Shown here piece by piece: positions 20,739 to 39,113 of a stretch of 64,000 bases of DNA (its first letter is position 1; every line of letters starts with the position of its first letter). Source of the DNA: Glandiceps talaboti (lineage: Eukaryota; Hemichordata; Enteropneusta; Spengelidae); the NCBI RefSeq assembly GCF_964340395.1, contig NC_135560.1:14958598-15022597 (forward strand). The letters are read 5' to 3'. A program made the position numbers and the translations under genes. The notes under the pieces are model-generated. The model saw only the letters and a program-made list of their open reading frames with translations. It was not told the DNA's origin and did not search any database.

Positions 20739-20739
20739 G

Positions 20740-21711
20740 ATTAAAAATCTGCTAATGTACGACTTCTTCGTCAATCTAATCAATGCGGCGATATGCAGCT
20801 TGAGTGTACATACACGGTCACAACCAAGCAAGGTCTGCCTTGGACAACTTTCAATATTTCTCTGTTATCGTTACACATCGGCTAAAAAGAAACGGATGTA
20901 CACACACACGTGAAAAAAAGTTTCGGCGTGCATTGCGCGATATTGTATGACATCTCAAGGTGTTTGGCAGCATGGCCTCCACGTGATAGCGATGTGCTTT
21001 ACACCTTCTTTCCAACGCGCCCATTTCCTGTCGCGACGTTTGACAACATACTAGACGAACACAGCCGATTTCTATACCATGTTTTAGATTTCCATTTTAT
21101 ACAAACATGATAACCTCCCTTGAACCTATACACGTGATACCAGTATGGTTTAAGCCAAACACACCCATTCTACAACAGTTGAATGTTCCCTTACAATACT
21201 ACCTATTTTAAATAAAGGCAAAGCGCGAGAACAAATTTAAAAACCGTGACAGACATTTATCCTACACTGCAGCAATATTGAATACTTCATATTTTGTATA
21301 GGTAGGATACACATGGATAAAATATCACTCAGTGAAAACCCATCTTTCTAAAAGTTGAATAATGTCAACTTTTAATCGTTTTGGACTTAAATATTCAGCA
21401 CCCATCAATCTGAAGAAGAATAAAAACACCTCCTAGGAGATCAATCTTTCTCCATTTGTCAATTAAACTGTCAAATTATTTGTCACATAAAAAATGTACA
21501 CGTGTTAAATAACATGTCATACTTTCACAGGATTTTTTTCTTCTTGATATTGGAAAATGCCCCTGATGCGGGAATAATGATCGCATATACATAAATTTAG
21601 GTGTACAATACAGTAAGCTGAAGACATGGGCATTTTCGAATAAGGTCTTGGTTTTTGAAATGTATGTGAGACAAATAACCCAACATGCCAATGGTCTAAG
21701 TTACAACAATC

Positions 21712-21716
<5 letters not shown>
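20740..21716. other. Upstream flank of the Cys-rich gene
   Basis: This region should hold the promoter and 5' UTR of the - strand gene. I could not pick out a TATA box or initiator with confidence. No other gene is supported. Confidence 0.4.
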
Positions 21717-25128
<3,412 letters not shown>

Positions 25129-25563
25129 GAACCTACCAACGAATTCCTACGAGAACATCAAGGACTCGTGACGGAATTCGAAGCCATTAGAGAACAGCTG
25201 GATCAGTAGTGTGACGGAGAATTTTCGTATATCGCCAAATACTGGATGGGACGGCCAGTATGCCCGGATTCAGCGAAGTTACAACAAAGGGGGCCATGCC
25301 AAGGGGTTTCCAACACCGTTAGTAACGCTCCCGCTAAGTCCGTAGACGAAATACGACAAATGATGTCAGCTGATCGTCAACGACATCAAGGAATACGGGA
25401 ACAATAACGGCAGTATATACCAGACTTCTTCAAGTCAGATCATCCGAAACCTGGTAAGTCTCAGTCCGGAGTCTCAGTGTTCCAAACTCGTAAAGATAAC
25501 ACTAATACTCATGGTCGCATGTCCATATATGGCCATGGCCGCCCAACTGAGGCCCCACGGTAG
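25129..25563 (+). pseudogene. Decayed coding-like segment of unknown origin
   Basis: One frame runs 145 codons with only two internal stops (25207 and 25405) and looks protein-like (for example REHQGLVTEFEAIREQLDQ and AKSVDEIRQMMSADRQR). The segment is visibly richer in G+C than its surroundings and free of simple repeats. Neighbouring frames are also fairly open, including an 80-codon stretch ending near 25661, so frameshifts are possible. It may be a worn retroelement or gene fragment. No domain was recognised. Confidence 0.25.
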
Positions 25564-25663
25564 AGGGAAAGAAATCACGTACGACACCATGGCCCTTAAC
25601 GAGTTTGTCGAATTTATAAAACAATTTTATCATGGTTTCCTACTTGAAAATTTAAGGTGAAAC

Positions 25664-27335
25664 AGCATATGCCAAGTCCTTGTTTGTTCTTCAATAAATT
25701 ACAGAAGGGTAATAAAGGCGTACACAATTTGCTATTGAACGTACAATAACAAACTTTTTACACAGATATATGAACCTGGTCGGTTGACTTACAAACTAAA
25801 CGCTACCCAACAGCGCTATATCAAACTGTGTATAGTTAGGGGCGATGTCAATGTTGGATAAAACACTTATTTAAGTGTCTACAACCATATTATTTATGAA
25901 GAGCTTGCTAATGAGACCTGTGACCCCCTATGTTCAAGATCAAATAACCAAAATGTTCAAAGAGTATATGTACACATCAGTCATGCATGGGCCAATTTCA
26001 AACAAACCTGGCGCAAACATCTTTACAGTATGTAGTCCACATTATGAAAATTACTTTGACTTTCACAAATATATTAATTTGTTCATATTTGTTGCAAAAA
26101 AATCTGATTTTATGACCTTCACAATAGTTAACGTTAAAGTGAATGGTCGCCATATTTATTTTTCATAAAATTCAGATTAGTAAGTTGAAATGTAGTGTAT
26201 GTCCTCGATGAAGACTTTCATTTATGGATTACCAATTCAATGGTTTGATACATGACATGTGAATTTTGCACGACTTGTCTATTCATATAAGTAAACCAAT
26301 ACCAATATTTTGCCGTCAATCTATATATTAACTTTTTACATATATTCTATCACAGCATTCTGCATATTACAAAGCTATGGCGATATTCGCTCACTAATTT
26401 TACGTCGAAATTATTTTTGTATAAGAACGTTTCTCTAAGATAGCGACTATATATGTTTTACTATCAGGTCATATTGTAATGTGATAAATATATGTCTACA
26501 TGTTTGCCTTATACTTTATGCCAAAATATAATTAGTGTTGTGACACATTTAAGAGTATATAATCAATTCACCCTGATGAAATGACAAAATGTGTTCATTT
26601 CGTAGTAACTCATGTGTGCATGTGAAATGTGCCGAACAGATGTGATGTTCCAATCTGACAACTTTTATCTATCTATCTTTTTTTCTCTCGTAAGAATCAT
26701 TCAACCCGTGCTGAATGGCAACATCTAACCCTACTCTCAATTTCCTGAGTGTGTTTACAACGTCATAATTAAGTTTAATAATTGATACATCAAGACTGAC
26801 TATTAAAGTTCATCAAGGAAAACGTTAACAGCTTGGTTTAAGTATCCCTAGGTCGATTACAATGCCACAGAGGTCTCATAATACAAGCATGTACATAAGG
26901 GTGACTTCAAAACTAGAATTGGTAAGTAGCTTATAATGATCTTCTGTGGCGGTAATGTTGAGGTAGATCAATGTATTGCAATTCATCTTCCTGCCAGTGC
27001 CACAGGTGAATCGGTAGAATCTTGTTATGTTATGTTATGTTATGTTATGTTATGTTATGTTATGTTATGTTATGTTATGTTATATATTATATGATATGTG
27101 TCGTGTTTGCGCCCGAGCTTTATTTTGAGTGAGTGAGTGAGTGAGTGAGTGAGTGAGTGAGTGAGTGAGTGAGTGAGTGAGTGGGTGGGTGAGTGAGTGA
27201 GTGAGTGAGTGAGTGAGTGAGTGAGTGGGTGAGTGGATGAGCGTGTGAGTGCTCGCATTGATGGACGGACGTCATGTTTGTGGGAATTATTGTGAAGAGT
27301 TTGTTCATATATTTGTTTGTTTGTCTGTCTGTCGA

Positions 27336-27392
<57 letters not shown>

Positions 27393-27728
27393 TTCTGTCT
27401 GACTGACTGACTTCCTGCCTGCCAGCCTGCCTGCCTGCCTACCTAACTGTTGACTCTGTGTTCTTCTTTCATCTTGCTTTCTATGGTTCTTTGACCGTTG
27501 GGGAAAGGATGCACAAATCCCAGACTACAGTGAATCGTTCAGTATAGACACCAAGTTAGGGGGTTATATATATCATTTAGGATATGTTAAATTCAGATAA
27601 TACTTCTTTCTTTCTTCGAAGACATCAAGTGTTGAAATCCGTCTACATGCGAAATACAGCACGATAAGCTTACTTACTGACTGTGTATCCTTCTGCTGAA
27701 ATCAAGAGTGTTCTTTTTTTTGTACCAG
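25664..27728. other. Non-coding stretch before the third gene candidate
   Basis: It contains arrays of (TTATG)n, (GAGT)n and (GTCT)n between 27.02 and 27.4 kb. A strong donor-like gtaagt at about 26922 has no partner in a compatible phase. No further gene is supported. Confidence 0.5.
27024..27391. repeat. (TTATG)n, (GAGT)n and (GTCT)n arrays in series
   Basis: TTATG at 27024-27082, GAGT at 27127-27239 with some GGGT units, and GTCT at 27318-27391. They are separated by short non-repetitive spacers. Confidence 0.95.
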
Positions 27729-27802
27729 GTCGCGATTCACCGATGCTTTTGTAGCAGAGTTGCGACAGATCGTCGGACGAGCGTCGGGGAGTGTCCTTTC
27801 AG
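27729..27802 (+). CDS. Exon of an unidentified protein (third gene candidate)
   Basis: A strong pyrimidine tract and acceptor (ttttttttgtaccag) and a perfect donor (gtgagt) bound 74 nt that are open in one frame: incoming phase 2, outgoing phase 1. The peptide is SRFTDAFVAELRQIVGRASG followed by SVLS, an amphipathic-looking helix. The outgoing phase fits the exon at 44590, giving continuous SVLS-DIFIGFSIYS across the join. The general pattern recalls juxtamembrane alpha/beta domains of adhesion proteins, but I cannot name a family. Confidence 0.5.
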
Positions 27803-28365
27803 GTGAGTTCATCCCATGTTTTCGCATTGACTAAAAACCACCCCACACTTGCCGAAAATACATTGTTAACATTAGAATTGTGCAAGACAATTAGTATGTC
27901 TGTGACGTAGTCGTAAAGAATACAGTAGATAGGTTATGTAGACAGGTGAAATCGAACAATTTACGGAGCAGGATCCTTGCGTCATCGTGCAAAATTTCTT
28001 ACAAACTGTTATATATAATAAATACATTTGACCTGTCATAGCACGTTCTTTGGGATTTGTGAACGACTTTCGAGCGTTATTACGATACATATAAGTATAT
28101 ATATAAATTTATAAAGAAGGCCAGATTAAGAATTATAATTAGCAATGCCCCATCATAAAAAATATATACTCCTAGAATTGACGTGGTATCAGCTTTGAAA
28201 AATACCCCCAAGAAACTCAAAGGTTAAGTTGAGTTCAATAGCTTACGTGTAAAGATCATGAAAATATTAGCGCGAAGGGATTTTTTCATGACATTGAGTG
28301 ATCGAAGTCTTACCCCAAGAGTATGATTATATGCCATTTGAGTAAACTTAAACGTACGAAACCAG

Positions 28366-28411
28366 ATACACCATATACATAATACTCGAGAGTATTGTGT
28401 ATTTGGTGTAT
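28366..28411. repeat. Imperfect 23-bp-arm hairpin
   Basis: The sequence atacaccatatacataatac and its near-complement meet at a ctcgag centre without a loop. It may be a cruciform-forming site or the remnant of a small inverted-repeat element. Confidence 0.6.
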
Positions 28412-29067
28412 GTTGTATTTAGTATATCTAAGTTTCTTCAAATGTCACATTCTGTTACACTAAATCAAATCCCCTGTGCTATCAAGTACCTAGCATCAAT
28501 ACTTATTATTTTCATCAATACTTATACTTTTTGCATCATCAGTACTTGCGTCTAAGACTACTATATGTGGAGTGAAAGTAATATGTGCGGTGAATGACGT
28601 GTGGAAGGTTGAACGTCTGTGAAAGTCTGTACGTTAAACACGTAAACACGTACTATTGTGATCTATTTACTGAAGCCGTCAACCATTACTTGCTTTTGAA
28701 AGAACAAAACCCAGTATTAGTTATGCCATGAACTGTTATTGAATTTGTGATAACGAGTATTTGTAAAACCGAATTGAGGACCCCGAATTCAGACATTACC
28801 CGGTCTTTGCATTTGGCCAAAGTCCTAGTCAAAGAAATGAATGTTTTATTACAATATTTACTAAAATATAGTTGATATATTGATATTAAGAAGTATTAAT
28901 TCCAATATAGTTCACATAGGTGTAAAGACAATAGGTACTGTCACATACGTCTAAAGGCATGACGTTCTAGTTGTAGCGGCCTTCGTTTCATGTTCCAGGA
29001 CGCTCATTATTACGCATGGCCTATTGTTATCTCATGACGCTCGTTTACTATTGTGATTTAATTATTG

Positions 29068-29220
29068 TAACGACCAAAGTGTCGGATGTTTGATGGCTAA
29101 CTGATCTTAGTATACCTGGCCTCGGATCTTGGAACTGTGAGCATCTGTCTCACCTGGCCTCGGCTTTGAGTGAGGCCGAACTCAGGGCTCTCACGAAATA
29201 AAGTCTACGTTCATGTTTTA
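29068..29220 (+). other. Possible solo-LTR or retroelement 3' remnant (weak)
   Basis: The segment starts tgtaacgaccaaagtgtcgg, contains a repeated cctggcctcgg motif, and has an AATAAA at about 29198 before tctacgttcatgtt. The layout recalls an LTR R region. No target duplication or second LTR was found. Confidence 0.2.
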
Positions 29221-30606
29221 CTCCATACATCTTCTCCTTTTGCACTTTATCTTTCACTAAACCCTTACCTGCTGTGTTGATTCCACATATTGCGATTCTA
29301 TGACGTTATTTGTGCGTATATTGAAATGTCACGGAAAGCGCTATTATACTATAAGTATACTGCTCAGGGGCAACGCTAGAAAACGATTTGAATGCTACCG
29401 ACGAAGGTTTTGCATCGACATTACAATTATAGTAGTCTAGACTAGTTTGGTTGTGGTTTTATGTTTACAGTATTTTCACTCAAGTGCAATAGCTTTCATA
29501 CTTAGCTTGCTCAACTTTAATATTATTGCATGCATGATGTACCTTTTTGTGTCCATGGTGCCACCCATTTAAACCGAACCATTAAAACTGGTAACACGAA
29601 CTGGCACTACTCAATGACATGTTATCACGGTTTCCGACTCCTAATAAGCAACCTGCGACGGCCGGTGATACATGCAAGAGAGTTGTCAATCAGGTGCACT
29701 TTTCAACCTTTCAATAAGTCTGTACAAGCATCAAGGACCACGTGAGATAAAGAAAAATCAACTCCTTTCAACAGCAGAGTGGTCGACTGATATAATTATT
29801 GATTTAATAGCGTTGGTACAAAGAATGTTTCAGAAGTTAGAAGATTATTGTACTCAGATTGGAGTCGTCAATAATCAACCATTAAATTAGAGAGCGTGGA
29901 AGGTTTTCTGGGTTTTAACGTAACGCAAAATCCATTACGTGTGCTGTGAATGTCATGCATTGTCTGGGGCGCATGATAGTGTTCGTTGTCATGGATACCT
30001 ACTCGTAATATAGGATTTGATGATTTCTCTTTAGATGAGAGTTCGAGGCGGTCATTAAAGTGTTATTGTACCCAGTCTCGTCCAGTGCTGCAGTACAATC
30101 CGGCAAGCGACAAGTAACTTTTCCCGAGAAATTTAATATAGCTCAGAGAGACAATATCATGCTCCAGAACATCGAATTTTAAATGAAAAGAGGAGAACAC
30201 AGACGGTTGGCATCTATGAAAGGTAAAACGTGCTTCTGCATATATATCGGATGGTATGATAATATTGGTGTAAGTCAACAGACCGTGATTCACTATTGGA
30301 TGGGATGTTATTAGATGTATATTTTAACAAAAGAGTAATCAGTTTTTCTATCAATTTTTTGCGTGGATGATATCGTTTTTACCGAAAAACAAGTCACATT
30401 TCGCAACGCGTGCGTCGTTTCAATAAGCTAACGCATTGCTGATACCATCAACAAGTCGTTTCTCACCACATGGTTATTAATATAACACGAGCAAGGAAAA
30501 TTACAGTAAGTTTTTTTTCTCAATATTTTCTCTCAGTTCTTATCCTCTCCGCGACATATTACTTTGATTCCATGATAATTTCTATGATTCCATGATAATT
30601 TCTATC

Positions 30607-31151
<545 letters not shown>

Positions 31152-31187
31152 GTTACAAACTAAATGTAGCGACAATTTACTCCCCCT

Positions 31188-31353
31188 CCCTTTCATGTTT
31201 TCGTTCACTAACTCTGTTTGATACAACCACGCAGAAACCACCAATAACCTGCGCATTTCCCCTCCATTTTTCTAATGATGGCAAACTGTTGATGTCTGCA
31301 TTGGATAACTGCATGGAACACACGTTAGTTCATTTTCATATAGACAATATATT
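31188..31353 (+). repeat. Dispersed repeat family D, copy 1
   Basis: Shares a run of blocks in the same order with 41112-41334: tttcatgtt, cgttcac, tctgtttgatacaac, gcagaaacca, gatgtctgca or tatgtctgca, and tagacaat. This copy follows directly on the large (TCTA)n array. Confidence 0.6.
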
Positions 31354-31562
31354 TCATGTATATACATATTTTGTGATGGAATTTAGACGTCTTGGGATGT
31401 GTAAAGTTAGCTTAAGATATTTATAACTACAAGACGATATATATCATACTTTGCTACGTTCTGAGTAAAGTCTAAACCCGATCCGCTGACTATGCCTGGT
31501 GTTCCACATTTACTGCAATCACGGATTGGATACAATTGCACGACACATTGTCTTTTGTCCAG

Positions 31563-31606
31563 CAACAAGAACCATTACGCTTGCTGATGTAATTCCAAAC
31601 AGAAAT
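31563..31606 (+). CDS. Exon-like segment (weak)
   Basis: The segment is 44 nt between a good acceptor (cattgtcttttgtccag) and donor (gtaagt), open in the frame TRTITLADVIPNRN. Incoming phase 1 fits the exon at 27729, but outgoing phase 0 does not fit 44590. It would have to be an alternative exon or a chance pair of splice-like sites. Confidence 0.15.
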
Positions 31607-31794
31607 GTAAGTACAACATGTTGTCAAAATGTTACTGAAAACAGATGTGTAACGTTATATCATATATAGTGCCTTTAACCTTAAGCTTCTAAAACAGACA
31701 ATCAAAACACACATGGCGAATAAAGATGCTACTTCCCCACAACCTAAACAACATAATTTTCCAAATTCACAATCGGGTTGAGGTTGATAGAATT

Positions 31795-31944
<150 letters not shown>

Positions 31945-32358
31945 TCTTGTCAGTTCATCTAAGCTTGATTGTCTGAGCGTTCTAGAAGTGTATAGATGGA
32001 ATGCATCTATTTGTAGCGTGTGCCTGCAGAAAGTGAGTAAGACGCAAATAACGAATCGGCAGTGAATAAAAGAGGTATCCATGACAGAATGACGCCAAAG
32101 AGACACCCTAATTATGACATAAATATCCAAAGGCTCTAAGAACACACCCTCGTGGCTGCGTCGATTGATAAACTGGTACATACACATATGTGTACGGAGG
32201 TGTATAGAGAGATATGTAGAGAGAGAGAAAGAGAGACAAAAATTAAAGACAGCTAGAGACAGGCAGATACAGCGAGAGATACAGATAGATACAGTCAGAC
32301 ACAGACAAATGACAGGCGAGAAGTGCATGTACTATAAAGGACCACATGGACAGTAGTT

Positions 32359-32820
<462 letters not shown>

Positions 32821-33049
32821 GCAGATTGGTTGGCTGGCTGTTTTGCTTCCTGTCAATTACAAATGTGCAAATATATCAAATGGTAAAATCATATCTTCCT
32901 TTAACTCAGTAAACTGTTATTGTCGCAGACTTTAATATAATGATCCATCTGTCTTTCTATGTAATGCTTGCTATGAATAATTAAAATTAATCATCTCGAA
33001 ATCAGTGCTATTATTGTTGTAAACTCACAGACAGACACTATAGCTTATG

Positions 33050-33160
33050 GCGCCGTCAACACTCTCTGTGACGTCACCACACATGGATCAACTACACCTT
33101 ACACTGTGTCGTGTGCTGAAGAATAAAAGCCCAGCTTAACACGACAAATGTTGTCACTCT
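33050..33160 (+). other. Possible LTR-like remnant (weak)
   Basis: A compact CG-containing stretch includes gtgacgtcaccacac (a CRE-like palindrome core tgacgtca) and gaagaataaaagcccagc. Promoter-like and poly(A)-like elements so close together recall an LTR. No flanking duplication was seen. Confidence 0.15.
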
Positions 33161-33994
33161 CCCGTTCTTGAATGACGCACACCATTTCTCACCAACGAAA
33201 CGTGATCCATCGTCTGGTCGAACGAGGGCGCTGTTCTACTACCGTGACAGAGGCACTTCTAAAGGCAACGACTTAATATAGACAGCCTTGTTTAACATAC
33301 AATAAACTGTTACACTAAACAGGACTGGCATGCAGATGTGAACAAATTCAATGTTTTAACACAACCCAATATATACACCAAGTAACAATTGTTGTCTTTC
33401 GAGGGTTGCTTTCAAATGATAAAAATGTTCAACTCACTTCCTTGTTCACTTGATATTTATTCTACTTCGCAAACTCCAGACAGACCGTCGACGGTCAACG
33501 CCAAGTACAAGTTTGTGAACATTATTTTTGGAGTGACATCTGTAAAATGAGTTAGTTTCTTTCTCCGAATTGAATTCATCACACCATTGGGGTATGTCAG
33601 ATTTCTCATCCAAATCTCTTTGTCAGAATTTCAAGTCCCCGAACTAGCTTTCCGACCAGGAAGTCACTCACCCTGAAGAGTGAAAGTAGGTAAACCACTG
33701 CATTATAGGAAATAAGTCATTAGTTGGTAATTCAATTTAACTAAATTCGATCACTGTTCGAGGGTTAGTTACATTTCCGTTTACTGTTACTGGCCGTGAT
33801 TGAAGTAGGTCATAAATTCAGTCTCGGTTATCTTAATTAAGGCATGACGAAGGTGTCGTGACTGACGGTGACTCTAACTAGGGCAATGATCACGAGTCGT
33901 TGACAAGATTCACACGAAGTGGTTGTTAGCTCATAGTACGGTAATGTCTTTCACGAAGCTCTATTGCGCTCAGACCTGGTGTGATTTCTAAGGT

Positions 33995-34151
<157 letters not shown>

Positions 34152-37100
34152 AAATATATACAAAGCGGTTCTAAAACTGTTTGAGAAATGTTGAAGGTTT
34201 GAGCCAAATTTTATTTACCCTTCAACGTTTAAACTAATTTATTCATAATCTTAACAAGTGTGAGGTCAACTATAGTGGAGACCACAACTACGTACATTGA
34301 TACGACGAGTTCAATATGTTAACAGTCGATGGCATTCCCCCTATCTTTTATGTGTTTTAATCGAAATATAGTGTAAACGCTCTTTTCAGAACAAGTGCAA
34401 CAATGTATACATGTACAATGTACATATATATCTGTATAATGAAAGTACGCCACGCTACGACGAATCGATGTACCTCACTGTTAGTTTCTATCACCTTACT
34501 CTCATGTTAGTTCCACTATTTAATATTTACAAGTAATTCATGAAATAAAATAAAATCAATTTCAATTGCTGTCACTCGATCATAACATCACTGCTGAGTT
34601 TCTTGTATACGTCGCATACACAAAGAACTCTTCGCAATAGTTAAATGTATTATACAAATTATGCTGGGTAGGATCTCTTCATTTCCTGCAGCACACCGGT
34701 TACTTGAAAACAGCGACCAGCACAGGAAATGAGCTCTTCCCGTGATGCCGCAGTGGCGGTGGTTTGAATGACAATCGCTGTCGAAACCTAATATTGAAGT
34801 TTTCCCCACACTAGTACATGTATGGAATTGCCTGCAGCTGTTAACTGACGTCGTAGGCAAACTCATATTGATATCACATCTGCAGAAAAGCAATTAACTC
34901 TTCTTCCGCAGATAAATTGTAAAAAATCCCCCAAAAAACCCATTAAGTTTAAGATTGGAAATATCAGCTGAGATTGTATATGACTTGATAATTAGAAACT
35001 TAAATACATAAAGACAAGGAAAGGTGTTTTATTTCTGTATGTCCTGATGTTATTACTGAAGGTGAATTACATCATAAAAGTGTTAATTTGCGAGATTTTA
35101 AGGCTTACCATGTGATTTATTTTCAAGATTTTATCGTGACACATGTAATTTATGTGGTCTGGAGGTAACTTCGAAACATGGAGTCGCGTGCTTAATCTTG
35201 CTTGTATGAGTGGATACATAGAATATATCGTCATGAATATGAATGCCATGGTGTTGCCACTTTTACTCCATCTTGCCTATATGGATGGATACAAAAATAC
35301 CATTGCCAACTACGCTATCAATATGTGTCAAACGAACATAGTTTCTGGAGAATATGCTTATTCGTAGCGATAGTCGACAGTTCGTATTCGTCGCTGGTAT
35401 AAATCCTCATCAATTCAGGCAACTTTACACGTCCCTGTGCTTTGAAACATGTACAATTCACATACTACGGCTAATTTTGGCATCATTCCCCTCACGTCCT
35501 TTAATTTCCGCGTCTAAATAATCCCTGCCAATCAAAACAAAAAGAACAGTCACTTTTCCTTTCGACCATATATCTAACACTTTTCCAGCCTGAAAGACCC
35601 ATTCGCTGTTTCCGCTTTTGTAATATGCTCAACGAGAAGAGAGTGGTTAATACATATGTATCAAAAGGATCAACTTGAACGCACGACTGGACCTCTCAGA
35701 CTAACAATTTTTCTCATCGACAAAAAACCCCCAGATAATTATGGTTCTCGAAATTGGCATATCGGCAAATAGAGGAGAACAATAAGTAAACAGTGAGAAA
35801 TTCGGCACTTTGATACATATATTTGAATAGAATGTATAATCGGAACAGCGCAATATATTATTTGCATTTATAATTAGACAAATACTGATTTCATTCAACT
35901 TTATAAGAAGTTTGTAAGTAAACAATTCATCGGTACTATTGTCAAAGGCAGTCTAATATGTGCTGCGTTTTGCTCAATTGGATGTGTTTGATTATTCGAA
36001 GCACCTACCCAACAATACAATGACTCTTTTTTGTTTACTGATAACTACTCGTACCGTGACGTCAGAATGTGATGAATAGTGTGATTTAGATTGAACGAAT
36101 AGATTCCCCGCATAATTATATATTACCTACCTACGTATCCATCAAATCAGCTGTCGTTAAATATGGTAGGTTCTCAGAGTTTTAATCCGAGGTGAAGCAT
36201 TCATTGAATTAAAATGATGGCCGTTATTTCAGTTAATGACATTTTTTAATCAATTACCAGGCTTATTATGAAAAACACTCTCTTTGATGACCACAATGAC
36301 GTACTCAGAATTAACTTAAATTTTTTTGTAATTCATGGTTTGGCTGTATAAGTTCAAGTTAATTTTTATGCAAGTAAGGGAGAGTGAACAAAACTATGTA
36401 ATTTATAGTTCGTAATCCGCGGTCTGAGATTGAATCTGTTACGTTCCATGCTGTGGTTGTTAATTTCCTCATTCAAACTCAGAGTTCCGAATGTCTGTTC
36501 GGTAATTACCTTTAATTAACTGTGCATCAAACTTTGCATTCCATTACATACATTCCAAAACCTTAGACCACATTCTCCAATTACTTGATCTTTAACTAGG
36601 TCCCCCAGAGAACGTGAGATACATGTAATTCATCGAATATAGTGAAAATAATCATGTATTTTTTAAGGCGACAGGGGGCGCTCTTTAATAAGTCGACAAA
36701 TTTAAGGCCAACTCGGGTGACGCACAAGTTGACTGAAAATATCACTTGCAGACGAACGAACAGGGACTTATTTGAAAGACATGCATGTTGTTAGCTTGAA
36801 TGTCAAGCAATCTAAGTTATTTTGGTGATTGTATATATTATTTGTACAAATAAGCCAAGATCAATACAGAGATAGTGATCTAGTGGAGTCAGTCGTCAAG
36901 CAATGCTCGACTCATTTCCCTGTCTGAGGAGCTCTGTAGACATCTGTAATACTAACGAGTGTGCTCTTCAGGCGCACTGTATTCACCATAGTTTTGTATT
37001 GACTTATTCTGAATGATATTATGAGAGGATAAAAAAACGCCCTCAAAATAAACCTTCAGTGACGTATTTTATCAGTCAATGTGGTACACTTAATACGTCA

Positions 37101-37231
37101 TAGGTTATTGATTGTACTTGGGGATGGCTGATTATCATTTCATTACAATTTGAAATGGTGTAGGTCGCTCCAGGAACATTATTCCGAGGTAAATTTTTGA
37201 ATAGCTTATTTATATTTGTCGTGGTGAAAAT

Positions 37232-37399
37232 GATCCAGTCAAAGTATAACACCGTCCTAACATATTTCAGAGAAGGACCCAACATCAGCCTATCTGGTGA
37301 AATTGCTATTCATTTACATTGTGCATGCACAAGAACACAATAGGCTGATGTTAGATCCTTCTCAGAATATATTAGGACGGTGTTATTTTTGACTGGATC
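37232..37399. repeat. Imperfect inverted repeat with about 60-bp arms
   Basis: Arms 37232-37293 and 37340-37399 are reverse complements at roughly 88 percent by eye, with gatccagtca outermost and aacatcagcctat innermost, around a 46-base loop. It could be a MITE or a long hairpin transcript source. No target duplication was identified. Confidence 0.75.
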
Positions 37400-39051
37400 G
37401 TCGTCTTTCGCACATTGCAGGAGAATTATAAATAAATTCAGAAGTCCGCCATGAACATCTTGATGGAAGGCTACTATGTGTTGTAATGGATTACTCGTGA
37501 CCTAAAAGATTAGTCGCGGCGCGCAACGCCACACACAATTTAGGACAATCGGTTGTATTTCATATTGAAGAGATATAACCATAAGAAAACATCATTGATG
37601 AAGTAAAAGTGAATGCAAATATGTGCTTCCCAACATTAAAGCTGGAGTATTCAGAATTAAAAAAATAATAACACATCTTCTATTTACAGATGAATTCAAA
37701 GTTCATAATGATTGTAAAACCATCTATGAACTAAAAGTGTTTCCGTAGCTAGATTAGTTATCAATCACTGAATTGAGAAATGTTAATTGTGCTAAGGATA
37801 CACATAGATTTCCCTAAATAAAAAAAGGCTATCACTCCTGGAATAGGAAAATCGGTAAAAAAACACCCAACAATATACGGAGGAAGTAAGGGTTAATAGA
37901 AGAAATTCACCACATATGATAGATATAGCATAAAATGAACGAATTTTGACCACATAACAACATTTCAAGATAATTCATCATAATTCTGACTCAAAAACTC
38001 GTCAAACTTTGTATGATACTACCGTTGCATGCAGCACTTGTCTGGAGATCAAGGCTCTGATCTGAAAGTAGTTTATCAGTTGTGGACATTGTCTGAATTA
38101 CAACTGGCTCTGAAGGTGCCAAAATGTCTTCTCCTTATTACACTATCAACTGACATACGTCAATACAAACAACAACGGGTGATGTATTCGAAGGTTCACG
38201 CCTTGTTCTCATCAGTTTGTTTGTCTCCCAAAGTCACGTCTTATCCCCTATGGGAAACTTATAGACATAAAGAAACTGATAAGAGCATACAGTGAATTTA
38301 CATAATTGTTTTTGTATCAATGTATGTCAATTTGATAGTGTGATAACTTAAATGAGAAGCCTTTTCAGCACCTTCAAAGCCAGATTTAATTGTCCACAAA
38401 TAATCAACGACGTTCTGATCAGATGTAAATAAAATTCTTTTCTTCTGATTAAAAGGAATGACACTCTGAAAACGTCATTTTCTTAAGCCAATATCATTAT
38501 GTTCAAGATCTTACGATTCTTTTTAAGGTGGCAGTTTTGAATGCTTAAGTGCCATCTCACCAGGTACACAGTTGGAGAGCTTTACTCCAATCTATACAAC
38601 CATTGTAGTTCTTATTTGTCGTTAACACTAGTTAACCAGATGCAAACTGAATGCCTTCCATTAGGGGCAAGCCTTTATTAGATCCTTATTTCTACATAGA
38701 TCAATTGTTGGAATGCACAATTCTGAGCTATTGCTATCATAGTTGAGATATTACCAAATTACTGAAAATCTGTAATTATTTAAGTAAAGCTTTTAGATAG
38801 CTACATCAGCAAGCAGATGCATTTTGTTGTCATCGATGTATGTACCAATTTGAAATTACATGAAATTGTAAAAGTGCAATCTCAAGATATTGCCTAATGA
38901 ATAAAAATCATTTAATATGCAAATGACTGATTACATAAAAAACTGCGAGCCGCAAAACTATATCAAACACTTGCGCTTTACTATAATCAAATATGCATGT
39001 AACAAACTTTGATTAAATTGAGACATCCGTTTATGAGAATCCATGACATAG

Positions 39052-39113
39052 ACAGATAGACAGACAGACAAACAAGCAAACAAACAAACAAACAAACAAA
39101 CAGACAAACAAAC
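39052..39113. repeat. (AGAC)n/(AAAC)n
   Basis: Short mixed tetranucleotide array. Confidence 0.9.

Noticed and set aside
26840-26922. Exon-like segment ending at a good gtaagt donor
   Set aside because: The only open frame ends in phase 0 and cannot join the next strong exon at 27729, which needs phase 2; the acceptor is weak.
34588-34893. 101-codon Cys-containing - strand frame
   Set aside because: The cysteines show no regular spacing, and a different frame across the same bases reads more like protein but is only about 30 codons. Nothing could be tied to other exons.
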